This document shows, piece after piece, positions 28,175 to 38,200 of a stretch of DNA of 64,000 nt. Source of the DNA: Clavibacter michiganensis. GTDB taxonomy: Bacteria > Actinomycetota > Actinomycetes > Actinomycetales > Microbacteriaceae. Made by a program: the position numbers and the translations under genes. Positions within the stretch are counted from its first letter, which is position 1. The number at the start of each line of letters is the position of its first letter. The stretch covers positions 248,001 to 312,000 of the forward strand of contig NZ_MDJZ01000015.1 of the NCBI RefSeq assembly GCF_002151125.1, written 5' to 3'. The notes beneath the pieces are model-generated. The model did not search any database and had not been told where the DNA came from. It saw nothing but the letters and a program-made list of their open reading frames with translations.

Positions 28175-29095
28175 ATGCGCTCCCCCCTCGCCCGGCTCAC
28201 CCGCGTCCGGCGTCCCGGGGACGTGCACCGCACGGAGTCCTCGCCGCCCCGGTGGCTCCTGCTCTCCCGCCGCTACGCGTCGCGGTCGGTCCCGGTCGAC
28301 CACGACCTCGAGCGCCGCACCGTCCTCGGCTTCCGGATCGCGATCAAGGTGTTCCGTTCCGCGGGCGCGAACGCGGGCCGCATCCCGTCCGCCGGCCCGG
28401 CGGAGGCGGATCCCGCGGGGCCGCGGCCGTCGTTCGTGCTCGTGCACGGGATCGGCGTCTCGTCGCGCTACTTCCATCCCGTCGCCGCCCTCCTCGCCGA
28501 GCACGGCGACGTGTACGCGATCGACCTGCCGGGCTACGGGGAGTCGCCGCGCGTCCGCCGCGACGTGACGCTCGCGGACCACGCGGCCGTCGTCGCCGAG
28601 GTGGTCCGGACGCACGGCCTGGTGGATCCGGTCGTCGTCGGCCACTCGATGGGCGCGCAGATCGTGGCGCGGCTCGCCGCGGACCACCCCGCAGCATCCG
28701 ACCGGATCGTGCTCATCGCGCCGACGCTGCCGCCGCGGACGCGCGGCCTGCTGCGGGCCGCCCTGGCGCTCTCCCTCGACATGCTCCGCGAGCCGCTGCT
28801 CGCGAACGCGGTCGTGCTGGGCGACTACCTCCTGCGCTGCGGGATCCCGTACTACGTGCGCCAGCTCCCGCACCTCATCGGCGACGCGATCGAGGAGCGG
28901 GCGCCGGGGATCCGGGCCCGTGCCCTCGTGATCGTGGGGGACCGCGACGCCGTGGTGGACCGCGCCTTCGCCCGCGACCTCGCCGCCCGCTTCCCGCGCG
29001 GCACGCACCGCGTGGCCCGCGGCCCGCACGTCGTGATGTACACGGATCCCCTCGGCGTGGCGCGCGCGATCGTCGAGCACGCGCGGGCCCGCTGA
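28175..29095 (+). CDS. Alpha/beta hydrolase
   Basis: A 306-residue alpha/beta-fold hydrolase. HGIG near residue 90 forms the oxyanion region, GHSMGA holds the nucleophile Ser (near 155), and a C-terminal GPHVVMYTDPLG supplies the His. The basic N-terminal 30 residues are not a clear signal peptide. The substrate is unknown. It is followed 58 bases later by a second, unrelated hydrolase. Confidence 0.87.
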   Translation: MRSPLARLTRVRRPGDVHRTESSPPRWLLLSRRYASRSVPVDHDLERRTVLGFRIAIKVFRSAGANAGRIPSAGPAEADPAGPRPSFVLVHGIGVSSRYFHPVAALLAEHGDVYAIDLPGYGESPRVRRDVTLADHAAVVAEVVRTHGLVDPVVVGHSMGAQIVARLAADHPAASDRIVLIAPTLPPRTRGLLRAALALSLDMLREPLLANAVVLGDYLLRCGIPYYVRQLPHLIGDAIEERAPGIRARALVIVGDRDAVVDRAFARDLAARFPRGTHRVARGPHVVMYTDPLGVARAIVEHARAR

Positions 29096-29141
29096 GGTCG
29101 ACGACGAGCCGCCTCCCGGCACCGAGCCCCCTCCGCGCGGG

Positions 29142-29147
29142 CAGGAT
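29142..29147 (+). promoter_or_regulatory. Probable leaderless -10 of the lipase-like gene
   Basis: CAGGAT, then six bases, then GTG at 29154. The same hexamer and similar spacing recur before the acetyltransferase at 55154 and the SRAP-like gene. Confidence 0.45.
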
Positions 29148-29153
29148 GGAGCG

Positions 29154-29888
29154 GTGACCGCCCCCGAACCCGATGCCCTCCCGCCGCTGACGGCCCTCCG
29201 GAAGGCGCTCGACTGGGCGCTCGACTACGCGTACGTCCTCCGCTGGCAGGCGGCCGCCACGCTCTCCCGAGATGAGGCCCGCTCGTTCCAGGACGGGGGC
29301 GACGACCGGCCGACGATCCTCGTGCTGCCGGGCGTGTACGAGCGCTGGCAGTTCATGCTGCCGATCATCCGGCGCCTGCACGCGCGCGGCCACGGCGTGC
29401 ACGTCGTCGGCGCGCTCGGCGCGAACGTGGGCCGCGTCGCCGAGATGTCGCGCCGGACCCGCGCGTACCTGGAGGCGGAGGACCTGCGCGACGTCGTGAT
29501 CGTGGCGCACAGCAAGGGCGGCCTCGTCGGCAAGCACCTCATGGCGTTCGGCGACCCGGACCGGCGGATCCGGACCATGGTCGCGATCAACACGCCGTTC
29601 GGCGGATCCTCGTACGCGCGCCTGTTCCCCGTCCGCAGCATCCGGGACTTCTCACCGCGGAACGCCGCGCTCGTGGAGCTCGGCCGGTCGCGCGAGGTCA
29701 ACGCGCGGATCACGAGCGTCTTCGCGCGCTTCGACCCGCACATCCCCGGCGGCAGCTCGCTCGACGGCGCCAGGGACGAGCGCGTCCGGGCGTCGGGCCA
29801 CTTCCGGATCATGGGCGACGAGGACGTGCTGCGGCGGGTCGAGGCCGCGATCGACCGGGCGGGCACCGCGGCGGCACCGCCCGCCTGA
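29154..29888 (+). CDS. Lipase-like alpha/beta hydrolase
   Basis: A 244-residue alpha/beta hydrolase of the triacylglycerol-lipase (PGAP1/LipA-like) type: ILVLPGVYERWQFMLPIIRR at the oxyanion strand and VIVAHSKGGLVGK with the nucleophile Ser near residue 119. The usual GxSxG reads AHSKG. INTPFGGSSYARL is typical of these lipases. No signal peptide, so it is probably cytoplasmic. The start is GTG, supported by CAGGAT six bases upstream. Confidence 0.85.
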   Translation: MTAPEPDALPPLTALRKALDWALDYAYVLRWQAAATLSRDEARSFQDGGDDRPTILVLPGVYERWQFMLPIIRRLHARGHGVHVVGALGANVGRVAEMSRRTRAYLEAEDLRDVVIVAHSKGGLVGKHLMAFGDPDRRIRTMVAINTPFGGSSYARLFPVRSIRDFSPRNAALVELGRSREVNARITSVFARFDPHIPGGSSLDGARDERVRASGHFRIMGDEDVLRRVEAAIDRAGTAAAPPA

Positions 29889-29906
29889 TCCGCCTCCCGC
29901 CGGGCG

Positions 29907-29912
29907 CATACT
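29907..29912 (+). promoter_or_regulatory. Probable leaderless -10 of the MFS transporter gene
   Basis: CATACT, then six bases, then ATG at 29919. Confidence 0.5.
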
Positions 29913-29918
29913 GGGCAC

Positions 29919-31400
29919 ATGCCCGATCTCGCCGCCGCGTCCCACGCGGACGGCGACGCGGACCGATCCGCCGGCCGGCATCCCGACGGCACCGCTGACG
30001 GTCGCGGCCGCACGGTGCTCGCGGTCGCGATCCTCGCCTCCTTCGTCGCGTTCCTCGACGGCACGGTCGTCAACGTCGCGCTGCCCGCCATCGGAGACGA
30101 CCTCGGCGGCGGGCTCGTCGTGCAGCAATGGGTCGTGGACGCGTACCTCATCACCCTCGGCGCGCTGATCCTCCTGGCCGGCTCCCTGTCCGACGCGTTC
30201 GGGCGCGTGCGCGTGCTCCGCTGGGGGCTCGTGGGCTTCGGCGTGACCTCGCTGGTGTGCGCCGTGGCGCCGACCGCCGCGATCCTCATCGCCGCCCGCG
30301 CCGCGCAGGGCGCCGCCGGGGCGCTGCTCGTGCCGAGCTCGCTGGCGCTCATCGCCCAGGCCTTCCGCGGTCCCGCGCAGGCGAAGGCCATCGGCTCGTG
30401 GACGGCCTGGACCGGCACCGCGATGCTCGTGGGCCCCGTGCTCGGCGGCGTCCTGGTGGACGCGCTCGACTGGCGGCTCGTCTTCGGGATCAACGTGCTG
30501 CCCATCGTCGTGACCCTCGTGCTCCTGGCCCGCCTGCCGCACGACGCGCCGGTCGCCGACGGCACGCGCGTCGACGTGCCGGGCGCGGTGCTCGGCGCCC
30601 TCGGGATCGGCGGCCCCGTCTTCGCGCTCATCGAGCAGTCGCGGCTCGGGCCCGCGCATCCGCTCGTCGTCGGCAGCCTGGTGGTGGGCGTCGCATGCCT
30701 CGTGCTCTTCGTGCTGCGCGAACGGCGCACGCCGCACCCGATGCTGCCGCTGTCGCTCTTCCGCGAGCGGGACTTCCTCGTGGGCAACATCGCGACGGTC
30801 GGCATCTACGGCGCGCTGTCGCTCGGCGGCTTCGTGATCGCGGTCTTCCTGCAGCAGACCGGCGGGCTGTCCGCGACGGCCGCGGGCTTCGCGCTCGTGC
30901 CGACCACCGTGATCATGCTCCTGCTGTCGACGCGCTTCGGCGCGCTGGCCGGGCGCATCGGGCCGCGGCTCCTCATGGGCGTCGGGCCGATCGTCGCGGG
31001 CGCCGGCTACCTGCTCATGCTGCGCGTCGCCGAGCCCGTGGACTACTGGGGGCAGCTGCTCCCGGGGATCCTGGTGTTCGGCCTCGGCCTCTCGATGACG
31101 GTCGCGCCGCTGACCGCGACGATCCTCGAGGCCGTGCCCTCCGCGCAGGCGGGGATCGCCTCGGCGGTCAACAACGCCGTCTCGCGCGTCGCGGGGCTCG
31201 TCGCCATCGCCGCGATCGGGCTGGTCGCCGGCCCGGAGCTCGACGTGGCCGCCTTCCACCGCGTGGTGCTCGTGACGGCGGCGCTGCTCGTCGCGGGCGG
31301 GCTGGTGTCCCTGGTCGGGATCCGCTCCCGGCACGGCTCCGGCGCGACGGCCGGCGGCAGCTCGACGGCCGCCGGCAGCCCGACGACGGGCGGCGGCTAG
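29919..31400 (+). CDS. MFS drug transporter, DHA2 (14-helix) type
   Basis: A 493-residue major facilitator with about 14 membrane helices. The first-helix motif FVAFLDGTVVNVALPAI and the loop LSDAFGRVRVLRWG are typical of the DHA2/EmrB-QacA drug:H+ antiporters; the substrate is unknown. The N-terminal 33 residues are polar. The gene is convergent with the quinone reductase, and the two stop codons share the palindrome CTAG (31397-31400), leaving no room for a terminator. Confidence 0.9.
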   Translation: MPDLAAASHADGDADRSAGRHPDGTADGRGRTVLAVAILASFVAFLDGTVVNVALPAIGDDLGGGLVVQQWVVDAYLITLGALILLAGSLSDAFGRVRVLRWGLVGFGVTSLVCAVAPTAAILIAARAAQGAAGALLVPSSLALIAQAFRGPAQAKAIGSWTAWTGTAMLVGPVLGGVLVDALDWRLVFGINVLPIVVTLVLLARLPHDAPVADGTRVDVPGAVLGALGIGGPVFALIEQSRLGPAHPLVVGSLVVGVACLVLFVLRERRTPHPMLPLSLFRERDFLVGNIATVGIYGALSLGGFVIAVFLQQTGGLSATAAGFALVPTTVIMLLLSTRFGALAGRIGPRLLMGVGPIVAGAGYLLMLRVAEPVDYWGQLLPGILVFGLGLSMTVAPLTATILEAVPSAQAGIASAVNNAVSRVAGLVAIAAIGLVAGPELDVAAFHRVVLVTAALLVAGGLVSLVGIRSRHGSGATAGGSSTAAGSPTTGGG

Positions 31401-32374
31401 ACCGCCAGCAGCACCTTGCCCACGTGCTGCGACGACGCGACGTGGGCGTGCGCGACGGCCGCCTCCGCGAGCGGGAACACGCGGTCGACGACCGGCCGCA
31501 CGGATCCGTCGGCGACCGCCGGCCACACGTCGGCGCCGATCGCCGCGACGATGCGCGCCTTGTCGTCAGCGTCGCGGGCCCGGAGCGTCGTGCCCCAGAT
31601 CCGGCCGCGACGCGCCATCAGCTGGCCGAGCGCGATGCTCGTGGGCGCGCCGCTCTGCGCGCCGATGACCATGATCCGGCCGTCGCGGGCGAGCGCGCGG
31701 ATGTCGCGGTCGATGTAGTCGCCGCCGATCGCGTCGAGGATCACGTCGGCGCCGTGGCCGTCGGTCTCCTCGAGCAGCGCCGCCACGAAGTCCTGCTCCC
31801 GGTAGTCGATGAGGATGTCCGCCCCGAGCGCCCGGCACGCCGCGAGCTTGGCCGGGCTGCCCGCGGTCACGGCCACGCGGGCGCCGAGCCGGCTGGCGAG
31901 CTGGATCGCCATGGTGCCGATGCCGCTCGACCCGCCGTGCACGAGGAGCGTCTCGCCCGGCGCGAGGCCCGCGTCGAGGACGACGTTCGACCATACGGTC
32001 GCGACCACCTCGGGTAGCCCCGCCGCCTCGACGAGGTCGACGCCCTCGGGGACCGGCAGGACGTGGCGCTCGTCGACCGCGACGAGCTCCGCGTAGCCGC
32101 CGCCCGCGAGCAGGGCGCACACGCGGTCGCCGACGCTCCAGCGCGTCGCGCCGTCGCCGACCGCCTGGACCGTGCCGGAGACCTCGAGCCCCAGGTGCGT
32201 GGGCGCCCCGGCGGGCGGCGGGTACGCGCCCTCGCGCTGGCTGAGGTCGGCGCGGTTGACGCCGGCGGCGGCCACGCGGATCAGGACCTCGCCGGGACCT
32301 GCGACGGGATCCGGGAGGTCGGTGAGGGAGAGGACGTCGGGGGAGCCGGGGGAGGGGAAGGTGATCGCGCGCAT
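31397..32374 (-). CDS. NAD(P)H-quinone oxidoreductase (zinc-free MDR family)
   Basis: A 325-residue medium-chain reductase of the quinone oxidoreductase/PIG3 type. It has the GroES-like N-terminal domain (VAAAGVNRADLSQREGAYPPP), then a Rossmann fold with VHGGSSGIGTMAIQLA. No structural- or catalytic-zinc cysteines are present, as expected for this branch. It reduces quinones with NADPH, probably protecting against electrophiles. The ATG has TACCGT six bases upstream. Its stop overlaps that of the MFS gene. Confidence 0.92.
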   Translation of the reverse strand: MRAITFPSPGSPDVLSLTDLPDPVAGPGEVLIRVAAAGVNRADLSQREGAYPPPAGAPTHLGLEVSGTVQAVGDGATRWSVGDRVCALLAGGGYAELVAVDERHVLPVPEGVDLVEAAGLPEVVATVWSNVVLDAGLAPGETLLVHGGSSGIGTMAIQLASRLGARVAVTAGSPAKLAACRALGADILIDYREQDFVAALLEETDGHGADVILDAIGGDYIDRDIRALARDGRIMVIGAQSGAPTSIALGQLMARRGRIWGTTLRARDADDKARIVAAIGADVWPAVADGSVRPVVDRVFPLAEAAVAHAHVASSQHVGKVLLAV

Positions 32375-32380
32375 CCCGCC

Positions 32381-32386
32381 ACGGTA
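32381..32386 (-). promoter_or_regulatory. Probable leaderless -10 of the quinone reductase gene
   Basis: TACCGT on the minus strand, 6 bases before the ATG. Confidence 0.55.
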
Positions 32387-32527
32387 CGCCCGCCGTCGGC
32401 GCTGCCCGGCCCGCCCCAGAAGTACATGAACTCGCAACTGAATTCGGGAATAGGCCCCAGGTCCATGCGCTTGCATACCTTCGAGGCCGTCGGCCCGCAC
32501 CCATGACCCCGTAGGAAAGGCACGCAC

Positions 32528-33094
32528 ATGAGCGACACCACCACCGTCCCCGGCTACATCGCCGGCACCTGGACCATCGACAAGACCCACAGCTCCATCG
32601 GCTTCAGCATCCGCCACATCATGATCAGCAAGGTCAAGGGCACGTTCAAGGACTTCGACGCCGAGATCGTCACGGGCGCCACCCCCGAGCAGAGCTCCGT
32701 GAAGGCCCACGCGACCATCGCCTCGATCGACACCAACGAGCCGAACCGCGACCAGCACCTCCGCACGAACGACTTCTTCGACGCCGAGAACCACCCCACC
32801 ATCGACTTCGTCTCCACCGCCGTGCGCGTGGAGGAGGACGGCGACGCGAAGGTCGACGGCGAGCTCACCGTCCGCGGCGTCACCAAGCCCGTCACGTTCG
32901 ACGTCGAGTTCGGCGGCTTCGGCGGCGACCCCTACGGCAACACCAAGTTCGGCGCGACGGCCACCACGGTCATCAACCGCGAGGACTTCGGCCTGACCTA
33001 CAACGCGGCCCTCGAGACCGGCGGCGTGCTGCTCGGCGACAAGGTCACCATCACGCTCGACATCCAGGCGGTCCTCGCGACCCCCGCGGCCTAG
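32528..33094 (+). CDS. YceI family isoprenoid-binding protein
   Basis: A 188-residue YceI-fold protein: GTWTIDKTHSSIGFSIRHIM at the N-terminus, DFFDAENHPTIDFVS in the middle and REDFGLTYN near the end. These lipocalin-like barrels bind polyprenoid or fatty-acid ligands; this one has no signal peptide, so it is cytoplasmic. ATG follows GTAGGAAAGG. The upstream gap (32420-32490) is AT-richer than its surroundings, but I found no convincing promoter pair there. Confidence 0.93.
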   Translation: MSDTTTVPGYIAGTWTIDKTHSSIGFSIRHIMISKVKGTFKDFDAEIVTGATPEQSSVKAHATIASIDTNEPNRDQHLRTNDFFDAENHPTIDFVSTAVRVEEDGDAKVDGELTVRGVTKPVTFDVEFGGFGGDPYGNTKFGATATTVINREDFGLTYNAALETGGVLLGDKVTITLDIQAVLATPAA

Positions 33095-33142
33095 CGCGCA
33101 CCGGCCGGGCATCCGTCCGGCCGCCTCCGCATCACGCGGATC

Positions 33143-33180
33143 CGACGCCCCCGTTCCCCTCGCCGGGACCGGGGGCGTCG
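33143..33180. terminator. Terminator after yceI
   Basis: An 11-bp perfect stem (CGACGCCCCCG 33143-33153 with 33170-33180) that extends, after one mismatch, by TCCC/GGGA. It lies between convergent genes. Confidence 0.8.
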
Positions 33181-33207
33181 TCGTGTCCGGGGCGTCGTCG
33201 TGTCCGG
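33174..33207. repeat. 17-bp perfect tandem duplication
   Basis: GGCGTCGTCGTGTCCGG occurs twice head to tail (33174-33190 and 33191-33207), overlapping the terminator's distal arm. It is probably a small replication-slippage duplication. Confidence 0.9.
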
Positions 33208-33217
33208 GCGGCGGGCG

Positions 33218-34150
33218 TCAGGGGAGGAGGTCGAGCGCGCGGAGCGTCTCGACCGGGCGCTCGACGTGCGCGAAGTGGCCGGCGTCGCGGATCACGCGGG
33301 ACCGGAGCGCCGGCACCGCGCGCGCCAGCAGGTCGAGGTCGTCCCGCGACACGAACACGTCGTCGTCGCCGCGCACCGCGACCACCGGGCAGGTGATGCG
33401 CGCCCACCGGCCGTCCGCGTCGTAGCCGCGCGTGACCTCCGCGGCGAGGGAGAACGCGCGGGGACGCGCCTCGGTGGCGATGGCGTCGACGACGGACCGG
33501 CGCACGCGCCAGCCGTGCGCGAAGAGCGGCAGCGCGACCGCCCGCATGAGGCGGATGCGGCCCACGCCCCGGATGAGCGCGGTGCCGGGGCGGCCGAGCC
33601 GGCGCATGGTGCGCATCACCCCGAGCATCATCGTGAAGCCGGGGATGACCCGGAAGGCGCGGACGGGATGCGCGACGGACGCGATGACCGAGTACGTGGT
33701 GGGCGAGACGAGGGCGACGAAGACTGCGCGATCGGGGTCGCGGGCCGCGAGGTGCAGCGCGATGAAGCCGCCCATCGAGTGGCCGACCAGCCGCCAGCGC
33801 GCGTAGCCGAGCCCGTCGACCACGGCGCGGACGGCGTCGGCGATGGCGTCGACCGTGGCCTCGTCGTCGGTGGCGTCGAGCGCGGAGCCGCCCCAGCCGG
33901 GCAGGTCGATCGCGACCACATCCGCGAACGGGACGCCCGCGTCGCGCGCCGTGCGGATCAGCGGCGTCCAGGTGGTCCACGATCCGGCGGCGCCGTGCAG
34001 CAGCACCGTCGCCGTGTCCGAGCCGCGGCGCTCCGCGTGGTGGTGCCGGACGATCCCGAGCGAGGTGGGCGTGGAGCCGCGGACGAGGCCGGACGCACGC
34101 GGATCCGGGTCGAGCTCGAGCGGGCTGTAGCCGGGCAGCGGTCGCGTCAC
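33218..34150 (-). CDS. Alpha/beta hydrolase
   Basis: A 310-residue alpha/beta hydrolase with HGAAGSWTTW at the oxyanion site, GHSMGGFIALHLA (nucleophile Ser near residue 123), a lid region around 150-220, and GHFAHVERP holding the catalytic His near the C-terminus. The substrate is unknown. The GTG start overlaps the stop of the FUSC-type transporter upstream (GTGA), so the two are translated together. Confidence 0.88.
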   Translation of the reverse strand: MTRPLPGYSPLELDPDPRASGLVRGSTPTSLGIVRHHHAERRGSDTATVLLHGAAGSWTTWTPLIRTARDAGVPFADVVAIDLPGWGGSALDATDDEATVDAIADAVRAVVDGLGYARWRLVGHSMGGFIALHLAARDPDRAVFVALVSPTTYSVIASVAHPVRAFRVIPGFTMMLGVMRTMRRLGRPGTALIRGVGRIRLMRAVALPLFAHGWRVRRSVVDAIATEARPRAFSLAAEVTRGYDADGRWARITCPVVAVRGDDDVFVSRDDLDLLARAVPALRSRVIRDAGHFAHVERPVETLRALDLLP

Positions 34151-35193
34151 TCGGCCCCGCCGATGATCTCCGAGCGGATGCGGCGGATGTCCTCCAGCAG
34201 CGAGCCGATGAGGATCCAGTGCTCCTCGCTCGGCTGCAGCACCACGAGCGGCGCGGTCAGCGCGGGCTCCTCGTGCGGCCCGCCACCGTCACCGTGGCCG
34301 TCGCCCGGCAGCGCGTGCTCGGCGAGGAGGCGCACGTCGTGGGCGGCGCGCGTCAGCTCCGTCGCGATGCCGCGTACCACCGGCTCCTCGGCGAGCGACG
34401 GGTCGTAGCGGTCGTGCACCGCGCGCGTCATGCCGACCACGCGGTTGACGAGCACGGTCAGCGTCGCGAGCAGCTCGCGGTCGGCCTCGAGCAGCGCGCG
34501 GTGCCGACGGCGGAGCGGGTTGAGGGTGAGGCTCTCGAGCCCCCTGTCGACCTCGGCGACGGCCTTCGTGTGCCGAGGCCGCAGCTCCCGGGCCCGCGTG
34601 AGCATGCGGTCGAGCTCCGCGCGCTCGACCGGCTCGGACAGCGCGCCGGCCAGCCGGTCGAGGGCCGCGGCGCAGTCGCCCGCGAGGCCCACCACCGCGC
34701 GGCGGCTCGCCTCGTGCAGCACGGGCGGGGCGATGGCGATGTTGACGACCACGCCGATGGCCGCGCCGATGATCGTCTCCACGATGCGGTCGACCGCGTA
34801 CACCGGCGAGAGCTGGCCGATGGCGAGCACGAGCATGGCGCTGATGGGGATCTGCGTGCTCGACCCGGGCGTCAGCCGGAACACCCAGCCCACCAGCACG
34901 GCGACGACGACCGCGAGGAGCACCACCCAGCTCGACGTGCCGAGCGCGAGGCCGAGGACGAGCGCGAGCAGCACGCCGGTGATGACGCCGAGGCTGCGCT
35001 CGACCGCCTTGCCGAAGGTCTGGTTGATGCTCGGCTGCACCACGAGCAGCGCCGCGATGGTCGCGAAGATGCGCAGCTGCGCCGGCAGCAGGGCGATGCA
35101 GACGAACCAGGCGATGATCGCGGCGACGGAGGTCTTGACCACCTGGACGAACGGGATGCGCGTGGTCGTGCGGACGGTCGTGGTGATGCGCAC
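34147..35193 (-). CDS. FUSC-type membrane protein (aromatic acid exporter-like)
   Basis: A 348-residue protein: about six to seven membrane helices in residues 15-180 (VVQPSINQTFGKAVERSLGVI and VGWVFRLTPGSSTQIPISAM lie among them) then a long helical cytoplasmic tail. This matches the FUSC/aromatic acid exporter superfamily; the exported compound is unknown. GTG 35193 is preferred because GGAGG lies 6 bases upstream; ATG codons at 35226 and 35229 are in frame but have no such site. It lies 52 bases after dnaE2 and overlaps the hydrolase, so SOS read-through is possible. Confidence 0.82.
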   Translation of the reverse strand: MRITTTVRTTTRIPFVQVVKTSVAAIIAWFVCIALLPAQLRIFATIAALLVVQPSINQTFGKAVERSLGVITGVLLALVLGLALGTSSWVVLLAVVVAVLVGWVFRLTPGSSTQIPISAMLVLAIGQLSPVYAVDRIVETIIGAAIGVVVNIAIAPPVLHEASRRAVVGLAGDCAAALDRLAGALSEPVERAELDRMLTRARELRPRHTKAVAEVDRGLESLTLNPLRRRHRALLEADRELLATLTVLVNRVVGMTRAVHDRYDPSLAEEPVVRGIATELTRAAHDVRLLAEHALPGDGHGDGGGPHEEPALTAPLVVLQPSEEHWILIGSLLEDIRRIRSEIIGGAE

Positions 35194-35245
35194 GTGCGGC
35201 CTCCGGCGGCTCTCGGGTGCCTCCATCATCCCGCGGCCCGCGCGC

Positions 35246-38200
35246 TCAGGCGACCTGGGCCGCGTCGTCCATCCCGTCGGACCCGTCGCCTGCCGCGCCG
35301 CCCTGCTTCCGCGCGTCCTGCCAGCGCGCCCACATCTCCTTGAGGTCCCAGGCGTCCTCCGCCTGGATGGAGACGCCGCGCTCGCCCGTGCGCCGGGTGC
35401 GCCCGCGGATGACGAGCAGCAGCGTGCCGAAGAGCATGGGCCCCGCCTTCTGCTGCGCCTCGTCGAAGAAGGTGGAGTCGGAGCAGCCCGTGCCGTCGTC
35501 GAGGCTGATGAAGACCACCCGCTTGCCGCTGCGCATGGGTGGGGTCTGCGTGGCGATCCGGATCCCCGCGACCACCACCTCGGAGCCGCTGCGCACCTCG
35601 AGCAGCTGGCTCGCCGGGATCACCCCGAGCTCGTCGAGCATCGGCCGGTAGCTCTCCAGCACGTGGTCGGTGACCTCCATCTGCAGGATGTCGAGCTCGG
35701 CGGCGACCCGGGCGCGGCCGTCGGGGTCGGGCGAGCCGCGCGGGATGAGGTCGCGGTCGTCGACGAAGAGCGGCAGCTGCCCGGCCGGATCCGCCGGGCG
35801 GGCCGTGCGCGCCGTGAGCCGCCGCGCGAACGCCATGACGTCGCCGCGCGACGCGGCCCCGCGGGCAGCGGCGTCCTCGTCGGACGCGGCGAGCGAGTCG
35901 AGCGCGCCCACGGCGGCCAGCCGCTCCAGCAGCGCGCGCGACGGCTGCGCCTTCGCGTAGAAGTCGGTGATGGAGTCGTACGGCTGGCCCCGCTCGATGC
36001 GCTCCAGCTCCGCCTCGCTCATGCCGTGCACGTCCTGCAGCGACAGCCGGATCCCCAGCTCGCCGATGCGCGTGCGCCCGGTCGTCTCCTCGCCCTCGAC
36101 GCGCTCCACGCGGTAGACGCCGCGCGACCGGTTCACGTCGAGGGGCAGCACGGGCACGCCCATGCGCCGGGCCTCGGTGAGGAGCAGGCGCTTGGGGTAC
36201 ATGCCGGGGTCGTGGGTGAGGATCCCCGCGAGGAACTCCGCCGGGTAGTGCGTCTTCAGCCACGCGCTCTGCCAGGTGGGCAGCGCGAACGCGGCGCCGT
36301 GCGCCTTGCAGAACCCGAAGGAGCCGAAGCCCTTCAGCGCCTTCCAGATGCGCTCGACGTCCTGGTCCGTGAAGGGGCGCTCACCCGTGCGCCCGTCCAC
36401 GTGGGCGGACGTGCGCTCCCGGAACGCGGCCTCGACCACCGTGTCCTGCCGCTCCATGTTGCGGCGCAGCTCGTCGGCCTCCGCGAGGGAGACCTGCATG
36501 CAGTCGGCGAAGATCCGGATGACCTGCTCGTGGTAGATGACGACGCCGAACGTGGGCGCGAGGAACGGCGCGAAGCGGCGGTGCAGGTAGTCGGGCCGGG
36601 TGATGCCGTGCTTCGTGTCGAGGAACGGCGCCACCATGTTGCCCTTCATGGGCCCCGGCCGGAACAGCGAGATGTCGGCGATGAGGTCCTCGTACACGTC
36701 CGGCTGCATCTTGCCGATGAGCTCGCGCTGCCCGGGCGACTCGATCTGGAACATGCCGAGCGTGTGCGTGGTGCGGATCGCGGCGAACGTCTCCTCGTCG
36801 TCGTGCGGGATCTCGTCGAGCTCGATGCGCCCGTCGCGGTGCACGTAGCGCGCATCCACCGGGACGCCGCCCGCGACCGCCGAGCGCGCGCCGTGGATGC
36901 GGTGGATCTCGTCCAGCGCGTACGCCATGGTGCTCTGCATCCGGACGCCCAGGATGTCGAGCTTGAGCAGCCCCATGTCGTCGATGTCGTCCTTGTCGAA
37001 CTGGCTCATCGGCAGGCCCATGCCGCTCGGCTGCACGGGGCTGGTGCTGAGCAGGTCGGAGTCGCCGAGGATCACGCCGCACGGGTGCATGGAGATGTGC
37101 CGGGGGAGCCGGTCGAGCCGCTCGGTGAGGTCCACCAGCAGGTCGATGCTCGGGTCGTCGCGCACGAGGTCGGCGATGGGCTTGAGCTCCGGCTTCGTCT
37201 CCAGCACCGCGCGGAACTCGCGCGCGTTGAAGCGCCAGATGTTCTTGGCGATGAAGTCGATCTGCTGCTCGTCGAGGTCGAGCGCGAGCCCCGCGTCGCG
37301 CGCGGCGCCGCGGGCCCGGTAGGTGTTCTGCATCGACAGCAGCGTGACCCGGTTGCTGCCGTACTTCTCGAACACCCGGTGGTACACCTCGTGCCGGCGG
37401 GCCGACTCCACGTCGATGTCGATGTCGGGCAGCGTCGAGCGCACCTTGCCGAGGAAGCGCTCGAAGAGCAGGTCGTGCTCGAGCGGGTCGACGTTCGAGA
37501 TGCGCAGCAGGTAGTTGACGAGGCTGCCCGCCCCGGATCCGCGCGCCTGGTTGCGCACGCCCATGTCGCGCATGAGGGAGCACACGTCGGCCACGGTGAG
37601 GAAATAGGTGGCGAAGCCGAAGCCCGTGATGGTCTGCAGCTCCGTGCGCATGCGCGCGAGCACGCGCTGGCGCATGGCCTCGTCGACGTGGCCGAACCGC
37701 TCGGTGACGCCCGCCTCGGCCTTCCGCCAGAGCGCCTCGTCCGGGTCGCCCGTGATGCCGATGACCTCCTTCTCCGGCAGCTTCGGCTTCCGCCAGGCGA
37801 GGTCGGCGTCGGGATCCAGCCGGCAGCGGTCGGCGAGCTCCTCGGTGGCGCGCAGCAGCGCCTCGCCCGCGCGCCGGTCGAGCGAGGACGCGCCCGCGAT
37901 CTCGCGCGCGATGTCCTGCATCTCGGCCGGGGTCTTGAGCCACGCCTGGCCGTTGGGCTGCGGGCGGAACGACCCGAGCGGCCGGAGCGTGCCCGCGGCG
38001 TCGAGCACGTCGCCCGTGAGCGCGTCGTCGGGCTCGAGGTAGCGGACGGCGTTGGTGAGCACCGCCGGGACGCGGTGGGCCTCGGCGAGCTCGAGCATGC
38101 GGGCGGCGTGGCGGAGGCTGGCGGACTCGCCGGGCTCGGTGAAGTGGCAGACCACCTCGACGACGATCGCGCCGGGCAGGAGGCGCGCCCACTCGGCCAG

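Noticed and set aside
32415-32490. AT-richer patch upstream of yceI as a MarR-type operator and promoter
   Set aside because: No -10/-35 pair with proper spacing and no clear palindrome; listed only as a compositional oddity.
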